From Micropterix aruncella (Eukaryota > Arthropoda > Insecta > Lepidoptera > Micropterigidae): 64,000 nt of DNA. The notes below the pieces were generated by a model that ran no database searches, was not told the origin of the DNA, and saw only the letters and a program-made list of their open reading frames with translations. The translations under genes were made by a program, and so were the position numbers. Positions 9,965 through 20,043 of the stretch are shown in pieces (within the stretch, counting starts at the first letter, position 1; every line of letters starts with the position of its first letter). The stretch is taken from the NCBI GenBank assembly GCA_944548615.1, contig CALYMY010000048.1, positions 1 through 64,000 of the forward strand, written 5' to 3'.

Positions 9965-12900
9965 GAACATAGAAATTGTTATGAATAAATGTCATTTTTC
10001 GAAAAAGACCGTGATAGAGTAAATAAAACGCATTACGGTGTTTGGGCATAACGAAGGCCTTTGAAATCTCTACGAAATGGCATTTTCGAAATTTTGACAT
10101 TTTGAAATTTTTTATATAAACTTTCATTTTGAACATAGAAATTGTTATGAAAAAATCACATTTTTCACAAAAGAACGAGATAGAGTAAACCTACCGCGTT
10201 GCGGTCTTTGGCGAGATCGACACCCCGCTTAAGCTCTACAAAATGGCATTTTTGAAATTTTGACTTTTTGAAAAATTTTATATAAAATTTCATTTTAAAC
10301 ATAGAAATTATTATGAAAAAATCATATTTTTCGAAAAAGATCGTGATAGAGTAAACCTATAGGGTTCGGCGTTCGGACAGAACGACGGCCTTGGTAATCT
10401 CTACAAAATGGCATTTTCGAAATTTTGACATTTTGAAAAATTTTATATAAAATTTCATTTTAAACATAGAAATTGTTATGAAAAAATCACATTTTTCGAA
10501 AAAGATCGTGATAGAGTAAACCTATAGGGTTACGGCGTTCGGACAGAACGACGGCCTTGGTAATCTCTACAAAATGGCATTTTCGAAATTTTGACATTTT
10601 GAAATTTTTTATATAAACTTTCATTTTGAACATAGAAATTGTTATGAATTAATGACATTTTTCGAAAAAGACCGTGATAGAGTAAATGAAACGCGTTACG
10701 GTGTTCAGGCAGAACGAAGGCCTTTGAAATCTCTACGAAATGGCATTTTCGAAATTTTGACATTTTGAAATTTTTTATATAAACTTTCATTTTGAACATA
10801 GAAATTGTTATGAAAAAATCACATTTTTCGAAATAAATCGAGATAGAGTAAACCTACCGCGTTGCGGTCTTTGGCGAGATCGACACCCCGCTTAAGCTCT
10901 ACAAAATGGCATTTTTGAAATTTTGACATTTTGAAAAATTTTATATCAAATTTCATTTTAAACATAGAAATTATAATGAAAAAATCACATTTTTCGAAAA
11001 AGATCGTGATAGAGTAAACCTATAGCGTTACGGCGTTCGGACAGAACCACGGCCTTGGTAATCTCTACGAAATGGCATTTTCGAAATTTTGACATTTTGA
11101 AATTTTTTATATAAACTTTCATTTTGAACATAGAAATTGTTATGAATAAATGACATTTTTCGAAAAAGACCGTGATAGAGTAAACCTACCGCGTTGCGGT
11201 CTTTGGCTAGATCGACACCCCGCTTAAGCTCTACAAAATGGCATTTTTGAAATTTTGACATTTTGAAAAATTTTATATAAAATTTCATTTTAAACATAGA
11301 AATTATTATGAAAAAATCATATTTTTCGAAAAAGATCGTGATAGAGTAAACCTATAGGGTTACGGCGTTCGGACAGAACGACGGCCTTGGTAATCTCTAC
11401 AAAATGGCATTTTCAAAATTTTGACATTTTGAAAAATTTTATATAAAATTTCATTTTAAACATAGAAATTGTTATGAAAAAATCACATTTTTCGAAAAAG
11501 ATCGTGATAGAGTAAACCTATAGGGTTACGGCGTTCGGACAGAACGACGGCCTTGGTAATCTCTACAAAATGGCATTTTCGAAATTTTGACATTTTGAAA
11601 TTTTTTATATAAACTTTCATTTTGAACATAGAAATTGTTATGAATTAATGACATTTTTTGAAAAAGACCGTGATAGAGTAAATGAAACGCGTTACGGTGT
11701 TCAGGCAGAACGAAGGCCTTTGAAATCTCTACGAAATGGCATTTTCGAAATTTTGACATTTTGAAATTTTTTATATAAACTTTCATTTTGAACATAGAAA
11801 TTGTTATGAAAAAATCACATTTTTCGAAATAAATCGAGATAGAGTAAACCTACCGCGTTGCGGTCTTTGGCGAGATCGACACCCCGCTTAAGCTCTACAA
11901 AATGGCATTTTTGAAATTTTGACATTTTGAAAAATTTTATATAAAATTTCATTTTAAACATAGAAATTATAATGAAAAAATCACATTTTTCGAAAAAGAT
12001 CGTGATAGAGTAAACCTATAGCGTTACGGCGTTCGGACAGAACCACGGCCTTGGTAATCTCTACGAAATGGCATTTTCGAAATTTTGACATTTTGAAATT
12101 TTTTATATAAACTTTCATTTTGAACATAGAAATTGTTATGAATAAATGACATTTTTCGAAAAAGACCGTGATAGAGTAAACCTACCGCGTTGCGGTCTTT
12201 GGCTAGATCGACACCCCGCTTAAGCTCTACAAAATGGCATTTTTGAAATTTTGACATTTTGAAAAATTTTATATAAAATTTCATTTTAAACATAGAAATT
12301 GTTATGAAAAAATCACATTTTTCGAAAAAGATCGTGATAGAGTAAACCTATAGCGTTACGGCGTTCGGACAGAACGACGGCCTTGGTAATCTCTACAAAA
12401 TGGCATTTTCGAAATTTTGACATTTTGAAAAATTTTATATAAAATTTCATTTTAAACATAGAAATTGTTATGAAAAAATCACATTTTTCGAAAAAGATCG
12501 TGATAGAGTAAACCTATAGCGTTACGGCGTTCGGACAGAACGACGGCCTTGGTAATCTCTACAAAATGGCATTTTCGAAATTTTGACATTTTGAAAAATT
12601 TTATATAAACTTTCATTTTGAACATAGAAATTGTTATGAAAAAATCACATTTTTCGAAATAAATCGATATAGAGTAAACCTACCGCGTTGCGGTCTTTGG
12701 CGAGATCGACACCCCGCTTAAGCTCTACAAAATGGCATTTTTGAAATTTTGATATTTTGAAATTTTTTATATAAACTTTCATTTTGAACTTGGAAATTAT
12801 TATGAAAAAATCACATTTTTCGAAATAAATCGAGATAGAGTAAACCTAACGCGTTACGGTGTTCGGACAGAACGAAGGCCTTTGAAATCTCTACGAAATG

Positions 12901-12996
12901 GCATTTCCGAAATTTTGACATTTTGAATTTTTTTATATAAACTTTCATTTTGAACATAGAAATTGTTATGAAAAAATCACATTTTTCGAAATAAAT
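9965..12996. repeat. 166-bp satellite array, block 3 (18.3 copies)
   Basis: The order is C A B B C A B A B B C A B A B B A C. This is block 1 with a six-monomer stretch (B B C A B A) repeated once more. Confidence 0.97.
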
Positions 12997-13245
12997 TGGC
13001 TTCCGACGCTTGAGGGCTATTGCGCTAAAAGGCATCAATAGTCCTCCCTGTTTATTATTATCTAATAGAGTTTTGCTTTGCGCATCTAACGCTTCTTTTA
13101 ATTTTCAAATCTGAGTAATATTAACGGAATTATAGACGATTTAATATCTGTATAGGTATATTGATTTATCGATTTAACGGTTTTGTTTCCATAGTAACGA
13201 GCTCAGGCGGTGGCCCGACTCGCAATAGAATATTTATCGATTTAA
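12997..13245 (+). other. Unique segment of unit 4, left part (interrupted)
   Basis: The first 249 bp of the segment, up to the TTAA in the second 66-bp repeat where the transposon sits. It continues after 18132. Confidence 0.9.
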
Positions 13246-13264
13246 GAGTCCCTATCAATTTCGC
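13242..13264. repeat. TTAA target site and left terminal inverted repeat
   Basis: TTAA at 13242-13245 is duplicated at 18129-18132. The uninterrupted site in other units reads 'atcgatttaacgattt'. The terminal repeat GAGTCCCTATCAATTTCGC pairs with the right end at 18 of 19 positions. Confidence 0.93.
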
Positions 13265-13764
13265 CGCACGCTTAGTTTAGGTATTTTCAGAGCAGCGCAG
13301 GTGTCGCCGTTCGAACTATCGTAGTCAAATGAAGAGATACGGGCGCAGCGGCAACAAACAATCTTGATCCGCGACCGATTATCAGCACTCAAGTGGTATG
13401 TAAAATTAGTAAAAAATATGTTGTATAACATCTCAACGTTATTATATGTGACTCGATAAATTGTTACCTACTAAAAAAATATATTTGTCATTAAAAGTTT
13501 GAATATTTTTTGTTTGGACATACATAATAATAACAGAAAATAAAAATTTCGTCACATATTATGGTTATCATTTCTTGTTTATACTCTTTATTGTGAAAAT
13601 ATGGGCGGGTTTATTGTCATATGACAATCTTTTACAACCAACCCTACTATGACGTGTTATATGTATGTGTGCGTGTAACATGTCTGTAAGTGTGTGTCTT
13701 GTTATTGTATTCCATCGACAGAATCGAAAATGCAATTCCGTTAATTAGATCCTAACGGAAAATA
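13265..13764. other. Left subterminal region of transposon, no gene seen
   Basis: The first 130 bases are moderately GC-rich with several CG dinucleotides (gccgcacgc, gggcgcagcgg). The rest is AT-rich, with a short alternating TG/TA stretch (tatgtatgtgtgcgtg) near 13662. No open frame or motif is supported. Confidence 0.6.
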
Positions 13765-13810
13765 GTGACCCAGTCGGGAATCGAACCCGGGACCTTACAA
13801 TGTAAGATCA
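13765..13810 (-). repeat. tRNA-derived fragment (SINE-like B box)
   Basis: On the minus strand, 13787 to 13777 reads GGTTCGATTCC, an exact RNA polymerase III B box (GGTTCGANTCC) inside a T-arm-like CGGGTTCGATTCCCG. What precedes it does not make an anticodon arm with a 7-base loop, and there is no matching 5' acceptor stem or A box. It is therefore not a functional tRNA; a tRNA-derived SINE or tRNA pseudogene fragment is the best reading. Confidence 0.6.
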
Positions 13811-13917
13811 GAAATATAAAATACCGCCATTAATCTGTTATATTTTTTTATGACCTAGCGAATAGTGAGGTTGGCATTTACAAAGTATGTATATAGTATT
13901 ATAAGTTATTGTTGCAA

Positions 13918-14870
13918 CTATAAAACAAAATATAATACAACCAGAATATATGTTGAATGAAAACAAGCACGCTTCTTTACGAGAGGCGCTGAACTAATAT
14001 TTTCACGTCGTTTGCAAGTGTTGGAGAAATTTGATGCTGTTAAAAGACACCTTCTTAGTTCCAGCCATAAAGCGCTTTCTGCTTGTAATATCGTATCTCT
14101 TTCAATTTCGTGACGGTCCTTTATTTGTTGTTTCATATTTTCCAAAAACAGCTCCTTGGCTATTTCATACTCATCCGATGACATGTCTGGCTTTTGACAT
14201 GCTTCCCCGTAGTCACTACTATCGGCGTTGAATAAAAGACGTATTTTTGCTTTGTTGTCTTCGTCCTAGTATTCTGCATAAGTTTCTGCTGTTCAATTTT
14301 TTTCGCATTAGTAGATGGGCTTTTATCGAAAATTGTTTTATGTAGTTTATATATCAATGTTCCCGTATTATACACCACTACTACCACGTAACACTTTAGT
14401 TTGTAGGAATCTTTCAAAGCAAAATTAATGCGTTTTACTCCAATAAATTTTGCGACGATAGCATTGAATTGTCCAGCTCTGTTGATGTTTAAATTGTATA
14501 GGAGACTTCGAGCATGATATTCGAAGTTGGAGGTATTTGAATTTAATTTCCGCAGTAAAGTGTTTACTGTGGGGACACTGCTTGTATCTAGTTTTTTTCA
14601 GCTGTGCAGAAATAGTTTTCAAAATTTGTGTGTTCTCAAATATATGCTTCGGACTGTTTAAAATGTCGTTTTGTAGATTATTTATCTGTCTACCAAGGGA
14701 AGATTTTGCGCTTTCCTGTATCAAACTGCCGATTTAACGGATATCCGTAGACGTTTGAGTCGATCACTATTGAGCGGTCTTCGTTCACCAATTGGCATCG
14801 ATGTATCTTTCGTCAAATTCAAGTTCTTTTCATTATAGTTGCGTAATAAATAATTGCTACATTCAATTTA
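13918..14870 (-). pseudogene. Broken transposase with C-terminal YqaJ-like domain
   Basis: Read on the minus strand in four successive frames. From 14864: ECSNYLLRNYNEK ... GERRPLNSDRLKRLR, stopped by TGA at 14721-14723. Next: QINNLQNDILNSPKHIF. Near 14487: QFNAIVAKFIGVKRINF and YKLHKTIFDKSPS. From about 14250: FNADSSDYGEACQKPDMSS, then EYEIAKELFLENM and ALWLELRRCLLTASNFS. The last stretch resembles the start of YqaJ-type (lambda-exonuclease-like) domains, which often carry W-x-x-x-R ... TAS-x-F. The earlier blocks match, from memory, insect proteins of Mutator/Kolobok transposase type. The frame is lost again after SAPLVK near 13985, so most of the nuclease domain is missing. At least three frameshifts and stops make it a pseudogene. 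The N-terminal part would lie upstream, beyond the nested hAT. Confidence 0.65.
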
Positions 14871-14904
14871 TTCGACAGTAACATTTTGACAGGCTCGGCT
14901 TTCC

Positions 14905-14941
14905 AAGTTGTACTGAAGTTGTACGTTAAGTTGTACTGAAG
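14905..14941. repeat. 14-bp direct repeat at the hAT left boundary zone
   Basis: AAGTTGTACTGAAG occurs at 14905-14918 and 14928-14941. It lies between the last recognisable minus-strand transposase codons and the first plus-strand hAT codons, so the nested insertion probably begins near here. No hAT-like CAGGG terminus is found. Confidence 0.7.
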
Positions 14942-14961
14942 CATAGAATTTATTCGGCATC

Positions 14962-16251
14962 TTGGAGTCTACAAGTGTATTTATTCACGAATCATTCGAG
15001 CGCGTGTGGGTGGACAAAATCGCGGAAATAACAGCTGGTAGAGACAAGTTGAGACGATTACAGAACATCGGAAAAACGAGATGGTGGGCCAAAGACAAAG
15101 CATTGACAACCATCACGGAGAAAATTCGATACGTTGCGTTGATAAAGACTCTAAGTGCCATATCTTTGAGCACGGAGTTCGAGCCAAAGGTTTCATTTCA
15201 TACAAAGCATTGATGGATTCCTTTCTTAAATTTGAAACAATTCTGACAGCCTGCGCTTCAAGAAAATATTCGATTTATCAACCCCTGTAAGGTTATACCT
15301 GCAAACTCCTACACTAGACTACCTTAAAGCTTGGGGATTTATCAAAACTTTGGAGAAGAATTTGTGGAAACAATTAGATCATTTTGACGACATTTTCAGT
15401 GCTGCAAGTTTGTTTGAATCCCAGGTCCAAGAATTAATTCAAGTCGAAAACGTTGATGTTGAAATACAGACCACGCTGCCATTACGGAGAACATCTAGAA
15501 AACCGATGATGAAAAAAGAAAAAAGATGAGTTATGTCAAGATGAAATTGGACTGCTATCTGCGGACCCAAATAAATTTTCTCTATTATCGTATACAAGGT
15601 CATCATCAACACGACTCTAGTTAAAATAGATGAAAAATTCAACTGCAATGAGCATTTAATGAAGGATGTCGCTTGTTTGGATCCGAACAACTTCCACGAA
15701 ATTGACAAAAACGGAATTCCTGATAATGCATTAAAGTCAATCGCATCTATTGCCAATGTTGATCGAGAATTACTTTCAAAAGAACTCGAATCTTTTGCAA
15801 AAAGTTTTAAAGAACTTTCTAAAACTATTTGGGACGAACACATTTCACTTAGGGAGCATCACACAAAGGATTCAGATTCTCAGATTGAGAAAGAAGATGA
15901 AGAGGAGGAAGAAGAGGTTCCGATGCTTGCCGAAGTTGCATACCATGTGCATGTAAACTTTTGTCTGAGTATAATATGCACATAAGTACGAACTCCAACT
16001 TATACGTAGCTTATTGTACAATACTCACAATGTCATTTACGCAAGTGACTCGCGAGAGACGATTTTCAGCACTGAAGCGCATTAAGACCAGGCTTCGTTC
16101 CCTACTAGGTCAAGGACTCCTAGATTCATTGATTATTCTGAATACTGAATCGGATCTTATCAAGGATGACTAGGATATCAGTTTTTACGAAAGAGTTATT
16201 GACAATTTAGCTGAAACTTCTCCTCTTTTAAAAAAAATGCTGATTGGATAA
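14962..16251 (+). pseudogene. hAT transposase remnant (ZMYM1-like)
   Basis: Frames are used in turn. From 14962: HESFERVWVDKI and LRRLQNIGKTRWWAKDKAL, an R-W motif typical of ZMYM1-like hAT proteins. Then ALMDSFLKFETILTACASRK in another frame (to a stop near 15290). From 15275: RLYLQTPTLDYLKAW to TGA 15527. Then a short frame with KKDELCQDEIGL, followed by VKIDEKF and DVACLDPNNFHEIDKNG, an acidic stretch near 15895-15915, and finally the C-terminal dimerisation motif RERRFSALKRIKTRLRS (about 16048-16098). An in-frame TAG at 16171-16173 precedes the likely true end at 16249-16251. The N-terminal zinc finger and first catalytic part are missing. Several frameshifts and stops exclude activity. 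Confidence 0.8.
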
Positions 16252-16400
16252 TACATTATCAATTAGTTAATTGAACTTTCTATATAAAAATATATAAAAA
16301 TGTATGTCTTATTTTAACAAGTTATTGGTCCTCTAGCTGAAACTTCTCCTCTTTTATTTTTGTTTTTGATGGGAACTTTTTTCATAAAAATGTATGTCTT
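16208..16400. repeat. Imperfect internal duplication in hAT 3' region
   Basis: TAGCTGAAACTTCTCCTCTT occurs at 16208 and again at 16334, and ATAAAAATGTATGTCTT ends at both 16310 and 16400. The two offsets differ (126 and 90), so a tandem duplication was followed by indels. The first copy covers the last codons of the transposase. Confidence 0.8.
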
Positions 16401-16490
16401 TGAAATTAAAAACTTCCTAAAATTCGTGCCTATTTGATTATTATTATCATTTGGTTTATTGGTTGACCTGATGGTATCACTTGATCCTAG

Positions 16491-16552
16491 GCGGGCGGAG
16501 GGCCCCTAAAGTCATAATCCCACCCGGGCCCCTTAGGCCCAGTCCGACCCTG
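16491..16552 (-). repeat. hAT right terminal region (GC-rich)
   Basis: A 62-bp block of G and C runs in AT-rich surroundings. Read inward from 16552 on the minus strand it begins CAGGGTCGGACTGGGCC. hAT superfamily termini commonly begin CAGGG. Confidence 0.7.
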
Positions 16553-16892
16553 CACATACACGTAAATACGATTTTAATAAATAATAAATGCTAAAATAGT
16601 ATAAACATATCAAATCGTGAAAATATTGCTTTTTTTATACGAATAAATATAGTCTCAAAATAATCCAAAACTATTCATGTGCCATACTTTTTTATTTTAT
16701 TTGTTTTTTTTAAAACTTTTTTTGTCGAATAAAAAAAAAGGTTACGGGTAGAAATAACCCTTAAAGTTCTGTGCGCTATTTATATTCCACAGTGTATGGT
16801 TATATACAATTTCCCACTGAAACTTAAAGATGTTAATAGAAACCTTTGCGATATTATTATAAATTACTGTTATTATTACCAAGTAAAAATAC

Positions 16893-16961
16893 CTTATATC
16901 TCCATCTTTTTTACCCATCGATGACGATCCAGGCAATGTCTTATTTTTGTTATTTAATTCA
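16893..16961 (-). pseudogene. Possible upstream exon of the broken transposase
   Basis: On the minus strand a TTTGCAG acceptor at about 16962-16968 and an AG|GTATTT donor at 16892 frame 69 nt that include LPGSSSMGKKDGDI. A similar serine-rich, Met-x-x-Asp-Gly stretch occurs, from memory, near the transposase start of the same family. Position and strand fit the missing N-terminal side of the gene that the hAT separated. The call is weak, because it rests on a short motif and predicted splice sites. Confidence 0.25.
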
Positions 16962-17017
16962 CTGCAAATATACATTATATATTTATAGATTTTTTGAAAT
17001 TTATTTTTTTTGAACAA

Positions 17018-18109
17018 TTATTTTAAGTCAAAAACCCTACTCTTTTTCGCTTACGATCCAAAGGTATCAATGACGCTTGCAGCGTTGCCACGCCGACGCT
17101 GGCGATGGACAACATTTTTACCCGTATTTATAGATTAAAGAAAGTAACAAACTATAAAAAAAATTAGTTAAATATAGTTAGGAAGGTGAAAACAATTTGC
17201 CTACGAAATTCACACGCCTTTCGTGTTTTTTCAGCTTTTTTTCTAACTTTAATCTTGGCCTGATAGTAAAGTTTAATGTTTTGACCTATTTTCTAAAAAT
17301 TAAACACATTTTTTTGACATCTACAATAAAAAATACTGATAAGGTGAGGAGTGGGTCAAAATGCCAAAAATTTAGCGTGACGTATTTTATGGATAGCCCC
17401 TAACAAATCTTGCAGTATCAAAACCGCTTAATCGACGCATATCCACTGTCGAAAAGCGCTCGGCCGGGCGCGAGCATTCGCGCGCAGGACGCGAGAATAT
17501 CGCGAGCTCCGGAAATCAACGCAACGCACGTCCACCGTCCAGTAGCCCTCGGGCGCGAATGCACGGACTAACGCGAATGAACAGCGCGTAAGCATGGATT
17601 TCGATAATTTATTACAGAGAAATATGTAGACATTAAATAAAAAAAATTAAAATACTGGGTGGGTAAATGCCTCAATTATTGAAATGTTTATATCTTGTAA
17701 TTATTTTTATTATATTCTTACGCGTAGACGACGTTTTTACACACGATTTTACTGGGTTTATTCATAGTACAACACATTTTTTATTAGTGTTAATTGAATA
17801 AATTTAAAAAATATATATCGTAGACTTACTAATATATTATATGCTTAGTACGCACATTTTTTTTCAGAACGTTTTTCGCTACCAGTTAGCAGAAAAACGA
17901 ATTGAAAAACCTCGTGTTTCATCTTTATGTAAAAAACCATTTTTGTATATTTTTTTTCCTAATTTATACGAAGTTGTTATCAATATAAAATTTCGTAGAC
18001 ATACTAAATAAATAGGTGTTGTATAACTGTGAATTAAAAAATATCAGATATATCTTATGGTTATTGTAAAATTCGTCCTGAAAAAGTGTGTATTTTCGGT
18101 TTTCACATT
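17018..18109. other. Right subterminal region with CpG-rich block
   Basis: AT-rich sequence without a supported gene. A GC- and CG-dense block at about 17448-17595 (ggccgggcgcgagcattcgcgcgcagg and similar; many CGCG) stands out. It lies upstream of the minus-strand gene and could be its promoter or 5' region. Confidence 0.5.
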
Positions 18110-18132
18110 GCGAAATTGATAGGGGCTCTTAA
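18110..18132. repeat. Right terminal inverted repeat and TTAA duplication
   Basis: GCGAAATTGATAGGGGCTC at 18110-18128 is the inverse of the left end with one mismatch. TTAA follows at 18129-18132, and the unit resumes with 'cgatttctg'. Confidence 0.93.
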
Positions 18133-18440
18133 CGATTTCTGTTTCTATGGTAACTTCAGCCCTCGTCATACTTGCGAAAGTTTATTTATCGATTTTACGA
18201 TGTTTGTTTTCAATAGTAGCGATCCGAGCCAAGGGAGTTTTAGTATTTTTCCCGCGGCTTCGTTTAATAAATTAAATATTATATTCTTTATTTTATCATA
18301 TACACACAAGCGAGGTGTCAAAAGATAGGGTTTTAGAACGCTTTTCATTTCATTGCTTCTGCTTTTTATCTCGTCTTCTTCTTCTTCTTTAATTACTTTT
18401 CAATACTATTTAATCTGTGCTTTTTCATTTTCATTTTCAG
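18133..18440 (+). other. Unique segment of unit 4, right part
   Basis: Remainder of the interrupted segment: the end of the second and the third 66-bp repeat, the pyrimidine tract and the AG acceptor at 18439-18440. Confidence 0.9.
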
Positions 18441-18467
18441 TGCCTTTGATCAACGAGAAGAGACAAT

Positions 18468-18596
18468 ATGGAGACCACAGAAATAGAAGTGCCGTTTCGG
18501 AATTTCGAAGAAATACCGGAAAGAGCCAGAGATATTGCCCGCGAGGCGTTAAACGAAATTAAAAGGAGTAAACAACCTACGGAAAGAGGTACGTGA
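18468..18596 (+). pseudogene. Exon of unknown gene, unit 4, frameshifted
   Basis: An extra A (aaacgaAatt, near 18557) shifts the frame after residue 30. The peptide then ends ...NEIKRSKQPTERGT at TGA 18594-18596, and the donor GTACGT follows the exon in the wrong phase. This is the only damaged exon among the fifteen, and it is in the unit that also carries the transposon. Confidence 0.75.
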
Positions 18597-18600
18597 CAAG

Positions 18601-20043
18601 GACGAGGGAACTCCTCAACGGTCAACCGTAGAGACGTGAAATTTGGTATAGGCATTCCATTATGATGGCAATTACTAAGTTCCACCATGACATGGCTGCT
18701 GCACCCAGGGTTGGCTCCCGACGAGGGAACTTCTCAACGGTCAACCGTAGAGACGTGAAATTTGGTATAGGCATTCCATTATGATGGCAATTACTAAGTT
18801 CCACCATGACATGGCTGCTGCACCCAGGGTTGGCTCCCGACGAGGGAACTCCTCAACGGTCAACCGTAGAGACGTGAAATTTGGTATAGGCATTCCATTA
18901 TGATGGCAATTACTAAGTTCCACCATGACATGGCTGCTGCACCCAGGGTTGGCTCCCGACGAGGGAACTCCTCAACGGTCAACCGTAGAGACGTGAAATT
19001 TGGTATAGGCATTCCATTATGATGGCAATTACTAAGTTCCACCATGACATGGCTGCTGCACCCAGGGTTGGCTCCCGACGAGGGAACTCCTCAACGGTCA
19101 ACCGTAGAGACGTGAAATTTGGTATAGGCATTCCATTATGACGGCAATTTCTAAGTTCCACCATGACATCGCTGCTGCACCCAGGGTTGGCTCCCGACGA
19201 GGGAACTCCTCAACGGTCAACCGTAGAGACGTGAAATTTGGTATAGGCATTCCATTATGATGGCAATTACTAAGTTCCACCATGACATGGCTGCTGCACC
19301 CAGGGTTGGCTCCCGACGAGGGAACTCCTCAACGGTCAACCGTAGAGACGTGAAATTTGGTATAGGCATTCCATTATGATGGCAATTACTAAGTTCCACC
19401 ATGACATGGCTGCTGCACCCAGGGTTGGCTCCCGACGAGGGAACTCCTCAACGGTCAACCGTAGAGACGTGAAATTTGGTATAGGCATTCCATTATGATG
19501 GCAATTACTAAGTTCCACCATGACATGGCTGCTGCACCCAGGGTTGGCTCCCGACGAGGGAACTCCTCAACGGTCAACCGTAGAGACGTGAAATTTGGTA
19601 TAGGCATTCCATTATGATGGCAATTACTAAGTTCCACCATGACATGGCTGCTGCACCCAGGGTTGGCTCCCGACGAGGGAACTCCTCAACGGTCAACCGT
19701 AGAGACGTGAAATTTGGTATAGGCATTCCATTATGACGGCAATTTCTAAGTTCCACCATGACATCGCTGCTGCACCCAGGGTTGGCTCCCGACGAGGGAA
19801 CTCCTCAACGGTCAACCGTAGAGACGTGAAATTTGGTATAGGCATTCCATTATGATGGCAATTACTAAGTTCCACCATGACATGGCTGCTGCACCCAGGG
19901 TTGGCTCCCGAAGAGGGAACTCCTCAACGGTCAACCGTAGAGACGTGAAATTTGGTATAGGCATTCCATTATGATGGCAATTACTAAGTTCCACCATGAC
20001 ATGGCTGCTGCACCCAGGGTTGGCTCCCGACGAGGGAACTCCT
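18601..20043. repeat. 119-bp tandem array, unit 4 (12 copies)
   Basis: The order is NNNNVNNNNVNN, the commonest form. Copy 12 begins 'gaAgaggg' (near 19912), a private change. 'aacTtctc' is present at copy 2. Confidence 0.98.

Larger units (their letters stand above)
14962..16552 (+). mobile_element. Nested 5'-truncated hAT element
   Basis: The segment includes the hAT transposase remnant and ends at 16552 with a GC-rich terminus whose reverse complement begins CAGGGTCGGACTGGGCC, typical of hAT ends. The matching left end is not visible and the 8 bp after 16552 (cacataca) are not found at the left boundary. The element was therefore truncated or its left flank rearranged. It interrupts the minus-strand transposase gene, so it arrived later than the outer element. 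Confidence 0.7.
13246..18128 (-). mobile_element. TTAA-target DNA transposon, Kolobok-like, 4,883 bp
   Basis: It is bounded by 19-bp inverted repeats and a TTAA duplication and sits only in unit 4. TTAA targets are known for the piggyBac and Kolobok superfamilies. The GAGYCCC terminus is not the usual CCY start of piggyBac, and the internal minus-strand gene looks like a Mutator/Kolobok-type transposase joined to a YqaJ domain, so I infer a Kolobok-like element. It is inactive as it stands, because its gene is broken and is itself interrupted by a hAT fragment. The flanks inside the ends (13265-13917 and 17018-18109) are AT-rich with no supported gene. Confidence 0.85.

Noticed and set aside
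13765..13810. Functional tRNA gene.
   Set aside because: Only the T arm/B box is tRNA-like; no A box, no D arm, no 7-base anticodon loop and no pairing acceptor stem.
14031..14737. Plus-strand frames at 14031-14231 and 14537-14737.
   Set aside because: They lie opposite the recognisable minus-strand transposase remnant and have no family resemblance.
17197..17403. 68-residue plus-strand frame.
   Set aside because: Phe/Lys-rich translation of AT-rich sequence without start context or recognisable motif.
13246..18128. piggyBac element, on the basis of the TTAA duplication.
   Set aside because: Ends start GAGYCCC instead of CCY, and the internal gene shows YqaJ and Mutator/Kolobok-like motifs, not a piggyBac transposase.
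13246..18128. The whole insertion as a hAT element because of the internal hAT transposase.
   Set aside because: hAT makes 8-bp target duplications; here the outer duplication is TTAA and a separate hAT-like terminus occurs internally at 16552.
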